Origin: Cadophora sp. MPI-SDFR-AT-0126
Taxonomy: Eukaryota > Ascomycota > Leotiomycetes > Helotiales > Ploettnerulaceae
Length of the DNA: 64,000 nucleotides
Assembly: GCA_020747065.1 (NCBI GenBank)
Contig: JAGMVK010000003.1
Coordinates: 3,162,001-3,226,000, forward strand
Direction of reading: 5' to 3'
Under the pieces are notes generated by a model. The model saw nothing but the letters and a program-made list of their open reading frames with translations. It was not told the DNA's origin and did no database searches. Position numbers and translations under genes: made by a program. Shown piece after piece: positions 12,334-24,510 of the stretch (position 1 is its first letter; every line of letters starts with the position of its first letter).

Positions 12334-13230
12334 TTACGAAGTAGAGTCATTATCCCCTGAAGCCTTGTCGTGCAATCGCAGAGCTGTTACTTTTCGAAAA
12401 CGTTGGCTATCAGTGTTCACACCTTGTATAGCTTACATGGGAGAGGGAAGAAATACACACACGATCTTACCAACCAGGTGCACACGTCTCCAAAGCACTC
12501 GGCAGTCTCAGCGGGATACTGGTCTCATGACTACTCTGCCGCGCTGGAAACGTCATCTGTGCCGTAATTTGAGTTCGTGCTACTTTGCTTGGCAATTGTG
12601 ACTGCTGTCGCTGCTGGGTTGGAGGTGGCATCTCTTGCGTTGGCGTTGGTGTTGTTGGTGATACGGATTTAGTAGTGCTAAGCGAGGGTTGGGTTTTGAC
12701 GTTGGAGACGAGCTGCTGCTGTGCGGCGAGGTGTGAATTTTGTGGGTGAGTGAGCTTTCCTTAATGGGGATTTGGTGTTGGTGGTGCTGTTGGACGTTTT
12801 AGATCTAGGGCCGGGGGTTTTGTGACAGTGTGATTTGCTTTGGATGACCCTGGTGCATGTTGGCTACGTTGTGTTGTGTTGTGAGGTTGGCGATAGACTG
12901 TAGGGTATGGGGGGCAAAGACAGGTTTAGAAGCGGATGCTACCACTGCTGCTGGCTGTAGGGATATGAATCTAGATCTTGACCTTGGAGGCCCCGAGGGG
13001 AACGCCAGGCACGTGTTGAAAAGGGGCAAGAAGCTATCTGGAGGATAGGGGTCTTAGCGATGAAGTACATGACGTTTTCGAAGTCTGGTAAGAGGTAGCC
13101 GCCGCGGTGCTACAATGGTGGTGGGTACCTAGATCATCCAGCTGTCTTGAATGAACTCGAGGTACAAGGTCAGAGATGACTTCCTTCACTCTGCTTGAAA
13201 ATTCCCTCCGAAAGAACGAGATCTTAGAAA
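12334..13230 (-). CDS. Unrecognised multi-exon gene, incomplete model, one in-frame TAA
   Basis: No long ORF marks this gene, but two exons join cleanly. A Gln/Pro/Thr-rich frame from about 12759 to 12471 has a consensus donor (GTAAGA). It splices to an acceptor at 12408-12407, and the reading continues QRFRKVTALRLHDKASGD to a stop at 12336-12334. Upstream, the same frame stays open through PALDLKRPTAPPTPNPH and YRQPHNTTQRSQHAPG back to a CTACAG acceptor preceded by TTCTAAAC, interrupted only by a TAA at 12763-12761. Further upstream, KEVISDL joins HRGGYLLPDFENVMYFIAKTP through a possible 59-60-bp intron. The 5' end is undetermined. The TAA may mark an unrecognised small intron (weak GT donor, TTAAG acceptor), a real nonsense mutation, or the true end of one transcript. 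No family is recognised; function unknown. Confidence 0.35.
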
Positions 13231-14031
13231 ATATCTAGATTAATATTGTTGTCTTCAGGACAGTACACAGCTGTTTACACTCTCTCTTGGGCTAAGTCAT
13301 TGCTTGCTTCCTGTGAAGATTGCCTGTTTCAGTGCGAAAAAATTGGAATTGTTGATATCAATGAAATTAAAAGCATTTTGATCGAATGGCACTAGAGCTT
13401 GAATACGACATGAGCTAATTCTTCCAAAAATGATTTCAGTTGCGAACGCCAACGCTATGCTGCAATTAATGGTATTATGAGCAAATATTCAAATACAGCA
13501 AGTGCTCGCAGAGTGGTCTCTTTGCAGCGCCAACACTCGGAATCTTCCATCTCGCACCTACCAGGGACTGCTTTCTAGGCCACGAAACTTTCTAAAACCC
13601 GAAAACGGCCCCAAAGTCCACCTAACCGTTCGTCATTCACAGTTATCCAAACTTGCTCGGCTGTCCCCGCCCAACGCCTCCATGGTACATACCTGCCCTC
13701 CATGTCCATTTACCCCTAATGCTGTACTCTGCAGTGGATGCAAGGACTTGCGAGAAAGTCTCCAGGCTCGGTACTGATATTGAGTGCCACGTTGGGGCGG
13801 TGTTCATGTGCGTTGCTGAATCTTGTAGAATACGGACTTTGAAGACTGGAAGCTGGCCTTTCGTAACCAGTTCGGATGACCGGTTGGAGATCTTCAGATG
13901 GTCTCCGTTTTAGGACACGGGAGCTTGTCTGGGGAGGACTGTTGTCCCTTCTATCTCCGGCTGGACGATGCGACTTGGCGGTCCACGTTTCATTCTTTTC
14001 TTTTGACGTTTGACTCCGTGGTGGGGCGATT
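13231..14031. other. Intergenic, no clear gene
   Basis: Moderately AT-rich at 13200-13500, then GC-balanced. Open frames on both strands at 13502-14111 overlap and lack protein character. The part near 14031 is the 3' flank of the aspartyl-protease-like gene. Confidence 0.4.
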
Positions 14032-16192
14032 TCAGGAGTTTGCAGGATCTGGCAGCTGGTGGTCCCTCCTCGATACTCTCGCTTCTGCAACAACATTTCT
14101 CCCTTGCACACTCATACGAGCATGTGACTCCTGCATCCTCTCTCTGTGGTGCTGCTCCAAAATGCCATCGATAGTCTGCTGCAGCATAACTTCTACCGGT
14201 GACCCCACGACCTCGCTTCCAACTGGTTCTCTCGCTGGCAATTCATGGATCTCTTCCGGTTCATGAAAAGCTCGTACTCTTATCGTTGTACTTCTGAATG
14301 GTACAGCGGCGAGTTCGGGGCTGACCTGCTGTGTCTCTCGAGCTTCTAATTCGCTTTTGAATGTGAATGCAGAGTGTGGCGACATTGGTCCTTCTATCGA
14401 TGGGTTTGACAATTTTGAGTCTAGAGCAGGCGAGCTCAATACCCTGAGTCTTTGCTGTCGTTGGTAGATCATGATTATGCAGCTTAGAAAGACCTGCGTT
14501 AAATCAGTAAAGCTGCGTAGGAAAGCCAAGCAGTAAGATCAGGCATACCGTGAGAAACAGTGCTCCACCTACGGCAATAGCCACAATAATGGCGGTAGGA
14601 AGTCTCCGTCGCTTGCTTGTTGGTGCTGTGGTCGCCGAGAGTGGAAGAATCGTCTGAATATCTCCCTTTGCATTGGGATCCCATTTCATCTGATGTATAG
14701 AGAAGTTCGAGCGCTCATAATCGGCGATGAGATAACTGAGTACTGTCAGCTGCATTCTAAGAGGCCGTGAGACAATGCTTACGCTTCTTGAAGAAATGCT
14801 CTGCCAAGGATGGTCTGGCTGTCATTGGCTGCTCGTTTGAGAGGGAAGTATCTGGTCGTATTCTGTACCAATGGCCACTCTGCTACCAAATCAAAAGCTG
14901 CATACGGAAGAACAATATCGACATCCATGGCCGAAGTCGAGTTCTTGAGAGTGAAGGTGACGTTTGCTGCCTGCTGGATGAGCTTGGTGTGTAATGCGTC
15001 ATCAACGAAATAGAGCCCCGAATCGTAGTCGTATGTCAAGCTAAATGCATCTTCGAATTGTCGGCAAACCTCAGTGGGAAGGTAAAGATACGGTATGGTA
15101 GAATCGATTACTGCTTGGAAAGCCGCTGAGTTTAGGCCCTTTACCCCACCTTCTTGGGAAGATATCGTGATAGCATTGACATTGACAGTCAGTTCCGAGT
15201 TGCTTTCGCCATTAAAACGAAACGTCAGATCATTAGGAATGATCAGCGAAGCATCGTATCCACCAAGAGTTAGACTGGCCAGAACTGTGTTGAAGCGATA
15301 TTTGTTGCCCGCTGTGTATCCGTAAGATAGAGACGGGATCTGCTTTTGAGATTTCAAGTTGGCCATGTAGCTCTGGACTGGATTACTGGAAGCAGAGAAG
15401 TTCGTTGCAGCAGGGTTGACTCCAAAAAAGCCCATGGATATGTCCTTGGTTGTGATGCATCCTACGTTCTGATTATCCAAAGCAGGGGCGCCACTTCCAA
15501 CATAGCCAAGAGCAATCGTGTCGGTACCATAAGTGGCGTCGCCAGATAGCCCAGTGTTGTTTCCAAGGGAGAGAGCGAAGACTCCGCCTGTCGTGACGTT
15601 ATTCTGGGTCCTGATATTGTGAGCCACGTGACAATAATACGTCTTGAGAACAATTTACCATGTTGAAGAGGAATTCCTCTGAAAAAGGCCACCTCTGCTG
15701 TTGGCACAATCTGACGGATCATCGAAAGAGCATCCTTCAGGTAGTACCACCAAAGGCTGATTACTGGCTGTTGATAGGAGAACTCTCACGGTCTGTGGAG
15801 GCGACCCGACACGGATGAAGAAGGAAGACCACTGAATGTAAGTCAGTATCATGCAGAGAGCTTTGCCCGTCAATGGTCATGCATCGTAATTTAATCGCTT
15901 GGAGAGGTGATTGAAGGACGAAAAGCCACTTGTTCTCTTGCCGTCAAGATGATTGTATGCTTTGAGAAGAACTCACTGGACCATCATTGCCATCCCCTAA
16001 TACGAAAACCTATCAGCCTGCTCATCAGAACAAGGGTTAGGACAACGTACAAAGTTGACTAGGAGGAACAATAAGAGGTGCCGGGGTAGCTTGCAGCACT
16101 TTCGAGGAGGTCGATGTGGCAGCTTCAGAGATTTGGAGGAGACGCAGCACATGCACTAGAGCAAATACTTTCCATGCTCCCCATGAAATCAT
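14032..16192 (-). CDS. Membrane-anchored aspartyl-protease-like protein (A1 fold), probably inactive
   Basis: Six exons on the minus strand: 16192-16051, 15996-15977, 15831-15659, 15610-14783, 14735-14549, 14493-14032; 603 residues. The N-terminus is a signal peptide (MISWGAWKVFALVHVLRLLQ, cleavage after about Ala24). The pepsin-like fold starts at LWDGNDGPWSSFFIRVGSPPQ. The first active-site loop, normally DTGS, reads LLSTASNQ with Ser74 where the Asp should be. The second loop keeps Asp281 (VIDSTIPYLYLP), but DTG/DSG is DST. Other hallmarks are present (YGTDTIALG, ILGRAFLQEAYLIADYE). A membrane helix spans about 436-460, split by the last intron, followed by a roughly 140-residue cytoplasmic tail. 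Fungi have a family of such 'STA' pseudo-proteases, annotated as aspartic peptidases; a surface binding or sensing role is inferred. Confidence 0.88.
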
Positions 16193-18192
16193 TGCAAACG
16201 GGTGCGAAACATTTGAAGGAATAGACTCAAAGAAAATGCATACTTAAGACGAACCTAAGGATAAAGATATGGATAAACCAACTCATAACAATTCTGGAAA
16301 CAACAGATTTTGCAAGTACCTGAAACGTCCCCAACTTATGTAGCAACTCGACAGGAACACTTTGTTGCTGCAGGTTGGTAGTCACTGAACGACTGAGCTG
16401 ATGCCATTGGCTTGTTCTGCTTACTAGGATCGACGCGGGACGGCTTGCATTCGCTGCCGATTCCCAGAATACACCAGACCCTGTAGTCAGCATGTAAATT
16501 TGGCATGATAGTCAGAAACACGTTAGCAAAACCATGGGATGACCACTATATAAGCCGCTGAGCCGCGAAGCGAGTCCAATCAATTGAGAGCTTTAAGCGC
16601 GCCATGGGGTACCGGTTTCTTCATTGATTCGAGAGTTGCGTTGAAGATAGCATCTTCCAACCAAAGCATCTTATGGATGGAAGCCGGTGATATTGAGGCT
16701 CAAAAGACGATTCTAAGCTTCACTGCGCCAGGCGCGACTCCTGGGCTCAGCTGTGAATGACATGAAGATTTCAGAAGAAGCCATTCAATCGCGACGCAAC
16801 CTAACGTGGATAGAGTCTCGGGACCGACAACTATAGATGATTCTCATGGGATACCTCACATCGTTTCGTATCTGATGGCGGAATAATACGAGTGATGCAA
16901 ATGTGTGTTGGGAGGAGAAGTTGGAGATTTCGATGTGCCACACAGCAACAATATTTTGAAACACGAACGTCACACCATGGATTATCCACTGGAATATTCT
17001 GAATGCAACCTCGCCTTGCCACTAAGAAAAATCAGGGCGAAGGCTCGTGGATGTCACAATGCAACAGTGGACAGCGACGGGAGAAGGTGAGAATGAGGTG
17101 TTGGCAAATTGGCACTTAAAAATTCTGACGGGCAGCAGGTCAATAGAGAGAGACATAAACATGCTCTACATGTTCTGCGCCAAAAGGTTGTGGTAGCCCA
17201 TGGTGAGAATCAAATGTGGTGGAATGATGAGTGAAGGGTTGAGATTCAATCAAAGCAGCTCAGACAAGCTGCTCCGATAGAGGCTCAGAGTGCGGGCGGA
17301 GAGACACGGTTTGCAGCAACAGATGTGAAGTTATTTCGTGGAGGCGGAGAAGTCTTATGGTGGTTGGTAATGTTGGTGATGTTGGTGATGTTGCTTGTTG
17401 GGTTTGATACAAATGAAGGGGATGATCGTGAGGTTGATTTCGGTTGGTGTTGGACGGCTCGCGCCGCAAACTTGCCTCCATCAGCTTGTCCCTTTCAGGA
17501 TAGCTAAGCGAAAAGTGTGTTCCAAAAATAAACCCTCAGCCTGAGCTCTGCGACTAAGCACCAGTCTGCGCCTCGCACGGCCCAAGACACTCCCCAGCCC
17601 GTTCTTCCCATTCTTCACATTCCCCTCGTCAACAACTGGCAAAGTTATCAAAGGTAACTGACGGCTGTGCATCATGCACATCCCCCGGACTTGCAGCAAA
17701 CGGACAGGCATGGAGACACAAAGTTGGGCAAGATCCCACGCGCCGAAATCCTTTCGCTTGCAACCGCGTTATTTTTGGCCCCATCCATCCTCTTTCTGGC
17801 TGCGTACGACTCGAAAGTCTATCTTTTCTGCAGGTACCGGTGAATAGATCAGGTCTCTGAGCTGTGGCCTGCTAGGAAACAGGACGGACTTACTCATTTG
17901 TTCTCCGTACAGGGCGGATGCAGAGTTTGCCGAATCTTTGATCTGATATAGGAATTGGATCGCCCCCAGGTAGACATCGAGGCACACTCGACCCCGGTAG
18001 GTATTTAGTCAAGATGCACTCAGCCTCCGTCGTACCAATAGTACCAACAAGACCCCAAGGGACGGCAATGCTATGTCATCTGAAGATTTCCTCATCTTTC
18101 ATTTTGTTGTTTCTTTCCTTCATTCGATAAGGTCTCTCTATTCGCCACTCGTTCAATGGGTCAGCAAGTCCCTCTCCCAGTGCGCATTCATT
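16193..18192. other. Intergenic region between divergent secreted-protein genes
   Basis: Two kilobases with promoters of both flanking genes. A TATATAAG box lies at 16545-16553, but no open frame of substance follows it on either strand. Short imperfect TTGGTGATG repeats lie at 17362-17394. No gene was found. Confidence 0.45.
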
Positions 18193-20582
18193 ATGTATGT
18201 TTCGATAGAGCTTACTATCGGATCGTTGGCTCTCCTTCAAGGGGTTGCTTCCCACAGTCTTTTCGGTAACAGAGGTCAGTAACTCGACGACTTTTCCTGT
18301 TTCTTGATACTAATCCTCGAATAGCAGTAATGGTAGCGCAAAGGCAGCTCAATTCTACAATAATTGTTTCGGAACCTGAGAGACCAACAATCAGTCTACC
18401 GCCTTGCACAACAACAGTCACTTCTATCTTGGGCGAACAGTTTACACCACGAATGGGATCGTGTAGTTTTACATTAACTTCTACGTCAACAATTCAACCG
18501 ACCGAATCAAAACCGCAAATGACTGCATCAGAAACGACAATTTTGACATCACCAACGGGTAAAGCAAGTTCGCCTTCTGCTGTGGAATCTTTCGGCCTCA
18601 CTGTGTCGAGTACCAAAGCCGATGAGACTACAGCACAGATCCCGGCATCACCATTGCCCTTGACAAGCTTAACGCAAGTCGACTGTATCACAACTGTGAC
18701 GTCCATTCTAGGGGAGTTTTTGGTCTTGGGAACCGGGTCCTGTAGCCAAACGATCACAATCATCAGCACCATAAACGTATCTCCCAGGCCAGAGACAACA
18801 AGCAGCAGAAGTCAGGCTGCAGATTCAAGTTCCAGTGCTAGGGAGACTCAACCTCCCGTGTTTTCTTTCTCACCAAACCCGAACTCTTTCACTCCATCGG
18901 GTGCGAGCACTTCTTCAACGCCTGTTAACACACCTGTCAATCCCATGCCAGTTGGTTGTACAGCTACCGTGACTTCGATCTTGGGCAAACCGTTCGTGCC
19001 ACTTCGAGGATTGTGTTCCCAAACTGTCACTGTTGTGACATCTCCAGTGCAAGTTTCCCCACCAGAAGCACCTTCGACATCAACAAGGCAGCCTCCTATC
19101 CCCGTCAACACAGGCACTAGTCCCAGTTTTACTCCCGGGGGACCAATTTCGACGGGCGGCGCGGGCATTCCAGTGCCTCCCCCGCAGCAGACCGAATCCA
19201 GCAGGTCAGATGTTAGTCCCGTGATAATAACACCGGGCACAACGTTCATTGTTCCGACTACCACAGAACAATTTCCGCAGCCGGGACCCGAAACATTGAC
19301 ACCTCTCGTTCCTGTTGTTCCAATACCAGCTACCACGAGTGACATTCCGCAATTGCCGACCCCTCCTCCAACGAGTCTTTCTGCAATTCCAGTTGTGATT
19401 ACAACTGAGCATCTTTCTTCCTCCGCTATTATCCCCGCCACACAAGAACCTCATCCTCTACCGACGTCTTCCGGAGAGCCTGGTACTCCAGTCTGTACAA
19501 CGGAATGTACAGAGCCACAATCGACAAATCAACCCGTACCAGTATCAACTATCTCCCCAGATGCTCCGATTCAGACCTCAATCGCGACAGAATCCCAAGT
19601 CTTACCCTCAACGAGCGACCAGAGACCCACAAAATCCCAAGAATCCATAACTACCAGGTCAGAAAAAGTTTCAACTCCACTCGCAACACTTTCCCCTCCT
19701 GCTCCTACCACCACCAACACCCCAACTCCGGGGGCTATCATCATCGGATCTCAAACCATAAGTCAAGACACAGCATCAAACTTCATCTTTGGCTCTCAAA
19801 CCTTAATTCCAGGCTCAGCCATAACGGTAAACGGACAGCAAGTGTCCGCCGCCGCCTCAGGAGGAGCAATAATTCTCAATCCGGCGCCGCCACAATCAGT
19901 GTCTCCCCCTTCAGCCGGAACCAGCGCAGCTCCTGCACCAGCAGTAGTCGTCATAGATGGGACGAGCATCACAGGCAACACAGCATCCGGCTTCGTAATT
20001 GGTACCCAGACTTTGTTCCCTGGAAGCGCCATCACAGCCAGCGGCCAAGTCATAACACTACCATCGCCAAATCCAACTCCTGCCCCAGCGCCAACACAAA
20101 CTCAAGGTCCAGAAACCGTTCCTGTGATTCTCATCGGCTCTTCGACATTCACCCAGAACTCGCAATCAGCGTTTATCATTGGAAGCCAAACGCTTTCGCC
20201 AGGATCAGCAGTGACCATTTCCGGACAAGTTATCTCGCTTTCACCAACAGGCAATGCAGTCATTGTCAATGGTGCGACTGCTACGCCAAATCCAACGACG
20301 TTCTCGACTGAGATCCAGGCTCCAATAACGAGTTTGGTGGTTGCGGGACAGACGTTGACGGCTGGCGGGAGAGTCACTGTTGGCGGCGATGTATTGAGTT
20401 TGGCAGGTGGTGCTATCACTGTGATTGGCACAGTTACTGTGGAGGGCGGAGGAGCGGCGGCCACGGCTACACCCACGGGGAAGAAGAAGAGCTCGGGTAT
20501 GAGAATTGAGAGCAATTCGTGGGTATACATCACAATACACATCTCTGTTGTACTCGCCTTGGGCATGTTTGGACTGTTCTAA
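18193..20582 (+). CDS. GPI-anchored mucin/adhesin-like surface protein with two internal repeat families
   Basis: Two exons, 18193-18274 and 18328-20582 (GT-AG intron with TACTAATC branch), 778 residues. The start at 18193 gives a signal peptide (MYVSIELTIGSLALLQGVAS). The mature protein is Ser/Thr/Pro-rich and should be heavily O-mannosylated. Repeat family 1 is three copies of about 30 residues with the pattern C-x-TTVTSILGE...G-x-C (about 54, 147 and 238), each with two cysteines. Repeat family 2 is three to four copies of about 65 residues, IGSQT...GSAITV.GQV.SL (about 520-730). The C-terminus has a small Ser/Gly omega-like site (KKKSSG) and a hydrophobic tail ending ALGMFGLF, as expected for GPI attachment. 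Tandem acceptors TAG/CAG (18324 and 18327) add or omit one Ala. A role in adhesion or wall architecture is inferred. Confidence 0.85.
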
Positions 20583-21077
20583 GGGGCAAGGATGTACAGA
20601 AGCTGCATTTTGCATACGGTAAAAAGGGAATGAGGTTTCGGCATGCATGTGTAGGCGTTGCACATATAGATGAGGATGTACTATTGTACAACTTAATACT
20701 CTGTACATACATTTACAATTTGGTACAATAACTTAGAATTCAATAAAAACAAAAAATAAAAATATATAAAAGTAATAAATACGAACTAAAATAATATAAT
20801 TATACTATTATAAAGCTAATAAAAATAGAAATAGATATTTTTCTTATTATAGAATTTATATTTTAAAATATATAATTTAAATATTTATTATTTCTAAGTT
20901 TTATTATTAATATAAAGTAAAAGACAAACTTATATTATATAAAGAGTAAATTAATAAGTATATAAAAGATAATTTTTTTATAGATAAGTTAGTATTTAAT
21001 ATATATAAAGAATTATAGTTTTAGTTAATAAATAGAATTAATTAATTATTTCTTATTATTAAAAGAAATTAATATAA
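20583..21077. other. 3' flank and start of the AT-rich block
   Basis: The base composition switches to nearly pure A/T at about 20730, some 150 bp after the mucin stop codon. Beyond that point no gene or recognisable element is seen until the LTR fragment at 21078. Confidence 0.6.
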
Positions 21078-21120
21078 TATAACGACGTAATATCACTAAG
21101 TATAGTATAAAGTATAAGAG
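21078..21120 (+). mobile_element. 5' fragment of LTR family A
   Basis: Matches the first about 43 bp of the solo LTR at 23115 (AACGACGTAATAT.ACTAAG...AGTATAAG). It breaks off exactly where another TGTAACGCC-starting sequence begins at 21121, which suggests that a second, unrelated LTR element inserted or recombined here; that element's end was not found. Confidence 0.5.
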
Positions 21121-21454
21121 TGTAACGCCTTGCTCTAGAAAGATAGCTGTCACGTGTAATAACTGCCTTATATATTAACGGAGAGATATATAATAATAAG
21201 AAGAGTCTCTTAGAATCTATAATTACGTAGTAAAGAAGGTATAGAGAGAGAGAGGTAATATATAGAGAAATTTGCTTTATCTTGCTTAAGCTTACTTAAG
21301 TGAGTATACGGAAATTATCTTAAAATCTAGTATCTACCCTAAGGCCTTATTATAAAGCTCTACTATTATATTACTCCCTTCTTCGGAAAAAGCTTATCCT
21401 CGAGTGTCTTACTATCTCTTAATCTTTATTAAAGTAGTGTAATAAGGCGCATAT

Positions 21455-21923
21455 TATAACGGTCCGGTATTTACTCGTTGTAAATACAGAGGTTCTAGGG
21501 GTGATCTCTGATGATCAAGAAGTAGGTGTATCACGTAGACAGTTCGAGACAGTTACTAGTATAGTTGAGAATACTATTTGAGTTGAGCACGAAGCTCCTA
21601 CCTAATAGGCAGACGTACTAGTCTTATATAGGACCTCCGCCCCCTGGGTATCTTTTGGATCCTCAAGTCCCAAGGCTCCTAGGGCCCTGGATCCTGAAGC
21701 TCCAAAAGGATCCAATAGTCACGTGATCTGACCACAGAAACCTGCGGCCAGTTCGCCGTAACATATAATACTATTATAATGAATGCTACGTGATACATGT
21801 CTTCCAGACTCTTATTAGCTCCTGTGAGCTCTACTCCCAGGAGCCACTTAGCTCCCAGAAGTACGCCTGCTCTCAGGATATTTCCTCCTGGGGCCCGCAG
21901 GGCCCCCAGGAGCGTCCGTAACA
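21455..21923 (+). mobile_element. Solo LTR, family B (469 bp), with TSD
   Basis: Begins TATAACGGTCCGGTATT (RIP form of TGTAAC), ends CGTCCGTAACA, and is flanked by perfect 5-bp direct repeats CATAT (21450-21454 and 21924-21928). Two related copies sit at 42755-43190 and 44793-45465. The TG...CA ends and 5-bp TSD identify an LTR retrotransposon remnant left by LTR-LTR recombination. This copy keeps GC-rich patches (CTCCTGGGGCCC) and is the least mutated of the three. Confidence 0.85.
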
Positions 21924-23114
21924 CATATTCAGAATCAGGGTGTTGCCTTAGGCAACCTTAGTTACGAGCCTTAGCGAGCTCCCTCCGCTTATAAGAGCTC
22001 TCCTCTACTCCTAGAATTAGAAGAATTAAAGACTTTTTCCACCTCGGATTTTAGCTCATAAGTAGCTTCTTATGTTTTACTCCTAGGTTTAGTGATCTAC
22101 TTAGTTTTGCGTTATCCCAGGTCTTTATAGTAGTTATAATTATTAATACTATCTTTCTAAGCTTTTAGTTATTTAAGGAGCTTTATAAGTAGTCTTACTG
22201 ATTTAAGGTAATTAAGATAGAAGTCTCTAATCTTATAAGGTTTATATTTAAAGTTTAAGGTATTATATTATATTAAATTAATATTATAGTTTAACTAAGT
22301 AATATAATAAAAGAGGATTAAGTATTACTTATAGTAAGTAAGTACTTCTTTTAATTCTTATTTATTATCTCTAATAATATTAATTAGTAGAAGTAGCTTT
22401 TAAACTTACTTTAGTAAAGAGTCTTAGGGGTTCTTTTATAGTTTACTTATAGGAAAGATGTTATAAACTTTTATACTTACTAGTAATTCTAAGTAAATAA
22501 GTTACTAACCTTCTTAAGTACTCGGAATAGTTTATTTATAAGTAGGTCTAGTTTTTTAAATAACTAGAGTATCTTAAAGTAATATATATTAAGCTAGATA
22601 AAGCTACTTTTATTAAAGTCGATTTTATAGTAAGTGTAACGGCACTTGATTAAGATGGGCAACTAGTAGAGGAATAGCTTTTACCACTAGGCCAAAAGAG
22701 TACTATATTCAAGGTAGCCTTGAATATGCTACTCAACTATATATATAGTAGTCATGTGATATGGCCATCACAATAAGAGAAGTTATATGACTGAGCTATT
22801 CTAGCTTAAGCTATAAAGAGGTTTAACTAAGCTATTTATTATACTTTAAAGTATTATATAGTATATTTAATAGCTTATTAAGTGTTTAATTTATTAGTAG
22901 AGGTAGCTAAGTCTAGTAAGTTAATTTTCTAATCTTAATTTATATAAGAGATATATCTATAGACTACTTTAAAAGGGGAGAGGCCTTCTAAAGAGTTATA
23001 AGGGAGTATTATCTACGTATAGTCTATAATAAGTAAGAATTCAGATTAGTTATCTTAATAGTAACTAATAAAAAGCTAGAGTCTTTATTAGAAGTATTAG
23101 TTATATACTTTAGT

Positions 23115-23336
23115 TGTAACGACGTAATATTACTAAGTGCAGTATCAAGTATAGGAGTAAGAGGGTAGGTAAATAGTAATATTATAGATCTGGTATAAAG
23201 AAAACAAGAAAGTAAGGAGCCCTCACAGGGGGAGCGGTCCTATATATATACGAATCTAGTCCGGCTTTCGTCCGGTAATATTCCGGCTAAACCTGAGTAC
23301 TCCTATTTCCAGCACTTCCGTCACTTCAACATTACA
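23115..23336 (+). mobile_element. Solo LTR, family A (222 bp), with TSD
   Basis: Starts TGTAACGACGTAATATTAC, ends CACTTCAACATTACA, with perfect 5-bp direct repeats TTAGT on both sides (23110-23114, 23337-23341). A second copy at 44621-45520 is interrupted by nested insertions. No internal retrotransposon region belongs to it here. Confidence 0.88.
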
Positions 23337-24214
23337 TTAGTCTAATTATCTATCTAAGAGTAATTAGTAGTAGATAGCTATCTTTTAATACTTAAGATCT
23401 AGTAAATAACTAACTAGAATCTAGATACGAATTAAAGACTTCTATTAGAAGTGATACTTAAGAGGGCGCTAAAGTATTAATATATATAGTAAATATATAT
23501 ATAAGTAAGTTGATAGATATCTATTATCTTCTAGTAAAAAATACTTATTACTTATTTACTAAAATGGTTAATAAATATAAGTATATTATTAAATTTGTAT
23601 TTATCTTTATTAAATAAGTAATAGTCTATTATAATATATTCCTAAGAGTGAGATAGAATAAGTAGAAAGTAAAAGAAACTAAGTTTCTTATCTTAAGGAA
23701 CTTAAATTTATTAGTAAATATAATAGTTATAGCAGTATTATTTTATTATCTTACTAATATTATATTACTAGTACTAAGAAGAAAGAAGTTAAATAATCTT
23801 CTTAGTATTAAGATATATTATTATAATTCAATTATAAATCTCTTAGATTATAAGAGTATAAAGGTAATTAATATTAAGAACTAAAAGTCTGCTTTTATAT
23901 AATAAGAGGTTTCCTTCTAAGCTTAGCTTACCTAAGGAACTAGAAGTAGCTTATTAGTAAAGAGTCTTAAGAGAAGGAGTATCGCGATTAGTATTAAGGA
24001 CTTATTATACTATAAAGAACGTAAGAAGGGATATAGTAGCCCTTACGCTTACTTTTAGCTAAATTGTATTATTATTTAGTTAAATCTCTTAAAGAAGAAA
24101 GCTAGAGTTAATTTAATTATAATAGAAGAGTTACTATAAGTGCTATATCTTTTTTTTAGTATTCTATTAGTCTAGCTTATCTAGCTTATAAAAAAGAGTA
24201 TTAGCTAAAGGGTC

Positions 24215-24475
24215 AAGAATTGACACTTCCCAGCTTCCTTAACAGGATTCAAGGGAATAGTATTGGATGTGTACACGACGCCGAATCTGCATCCTATTGC
24301 AGATACCTCTCATTAGGGATGTTGATGCTTAAACGATATCAATATTCCCCCACATCCACCCACGCAACGGCGGGGAACCCGCACGAACCCGCACCCGCAT
24401 GCCAAGGTAGCATCGCATCGGAGGACAAGGACGAAAGCAGCTTTGCAGAGTACTCTGTGGCCTCAGCACCTTGTA
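24215..24475. other. GC-balanced island inside the RIP block
   Basis: About 260 bp of ordinary composition (CG-rich words such as CGCATCGGAGGACAAGG) between AT-rich repeats. The frame at 24220-24588 runs on into transposon sequence and is not a credible gene. It is best read as original single-copy DNA that escaped RIP and was the target of the mariner insertion at 24474-24475. Confidence 0.6.
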
Positions 24476-24510
24476 AACGCGCGCTTCGCTTAACCGGCTT
24501 CCCTTACATA

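Noticed and set aside
16545..16553. TATATAAG box as a promoter
   Set aside because: No gene of substance lies at the right distance on either strand.
22634..22790. Additional LTR starting TGTAACGGCAC with an internal palindrome
   Set aside because: No second copy, matching end or TSD found in the window; mentioned only as a possibility.
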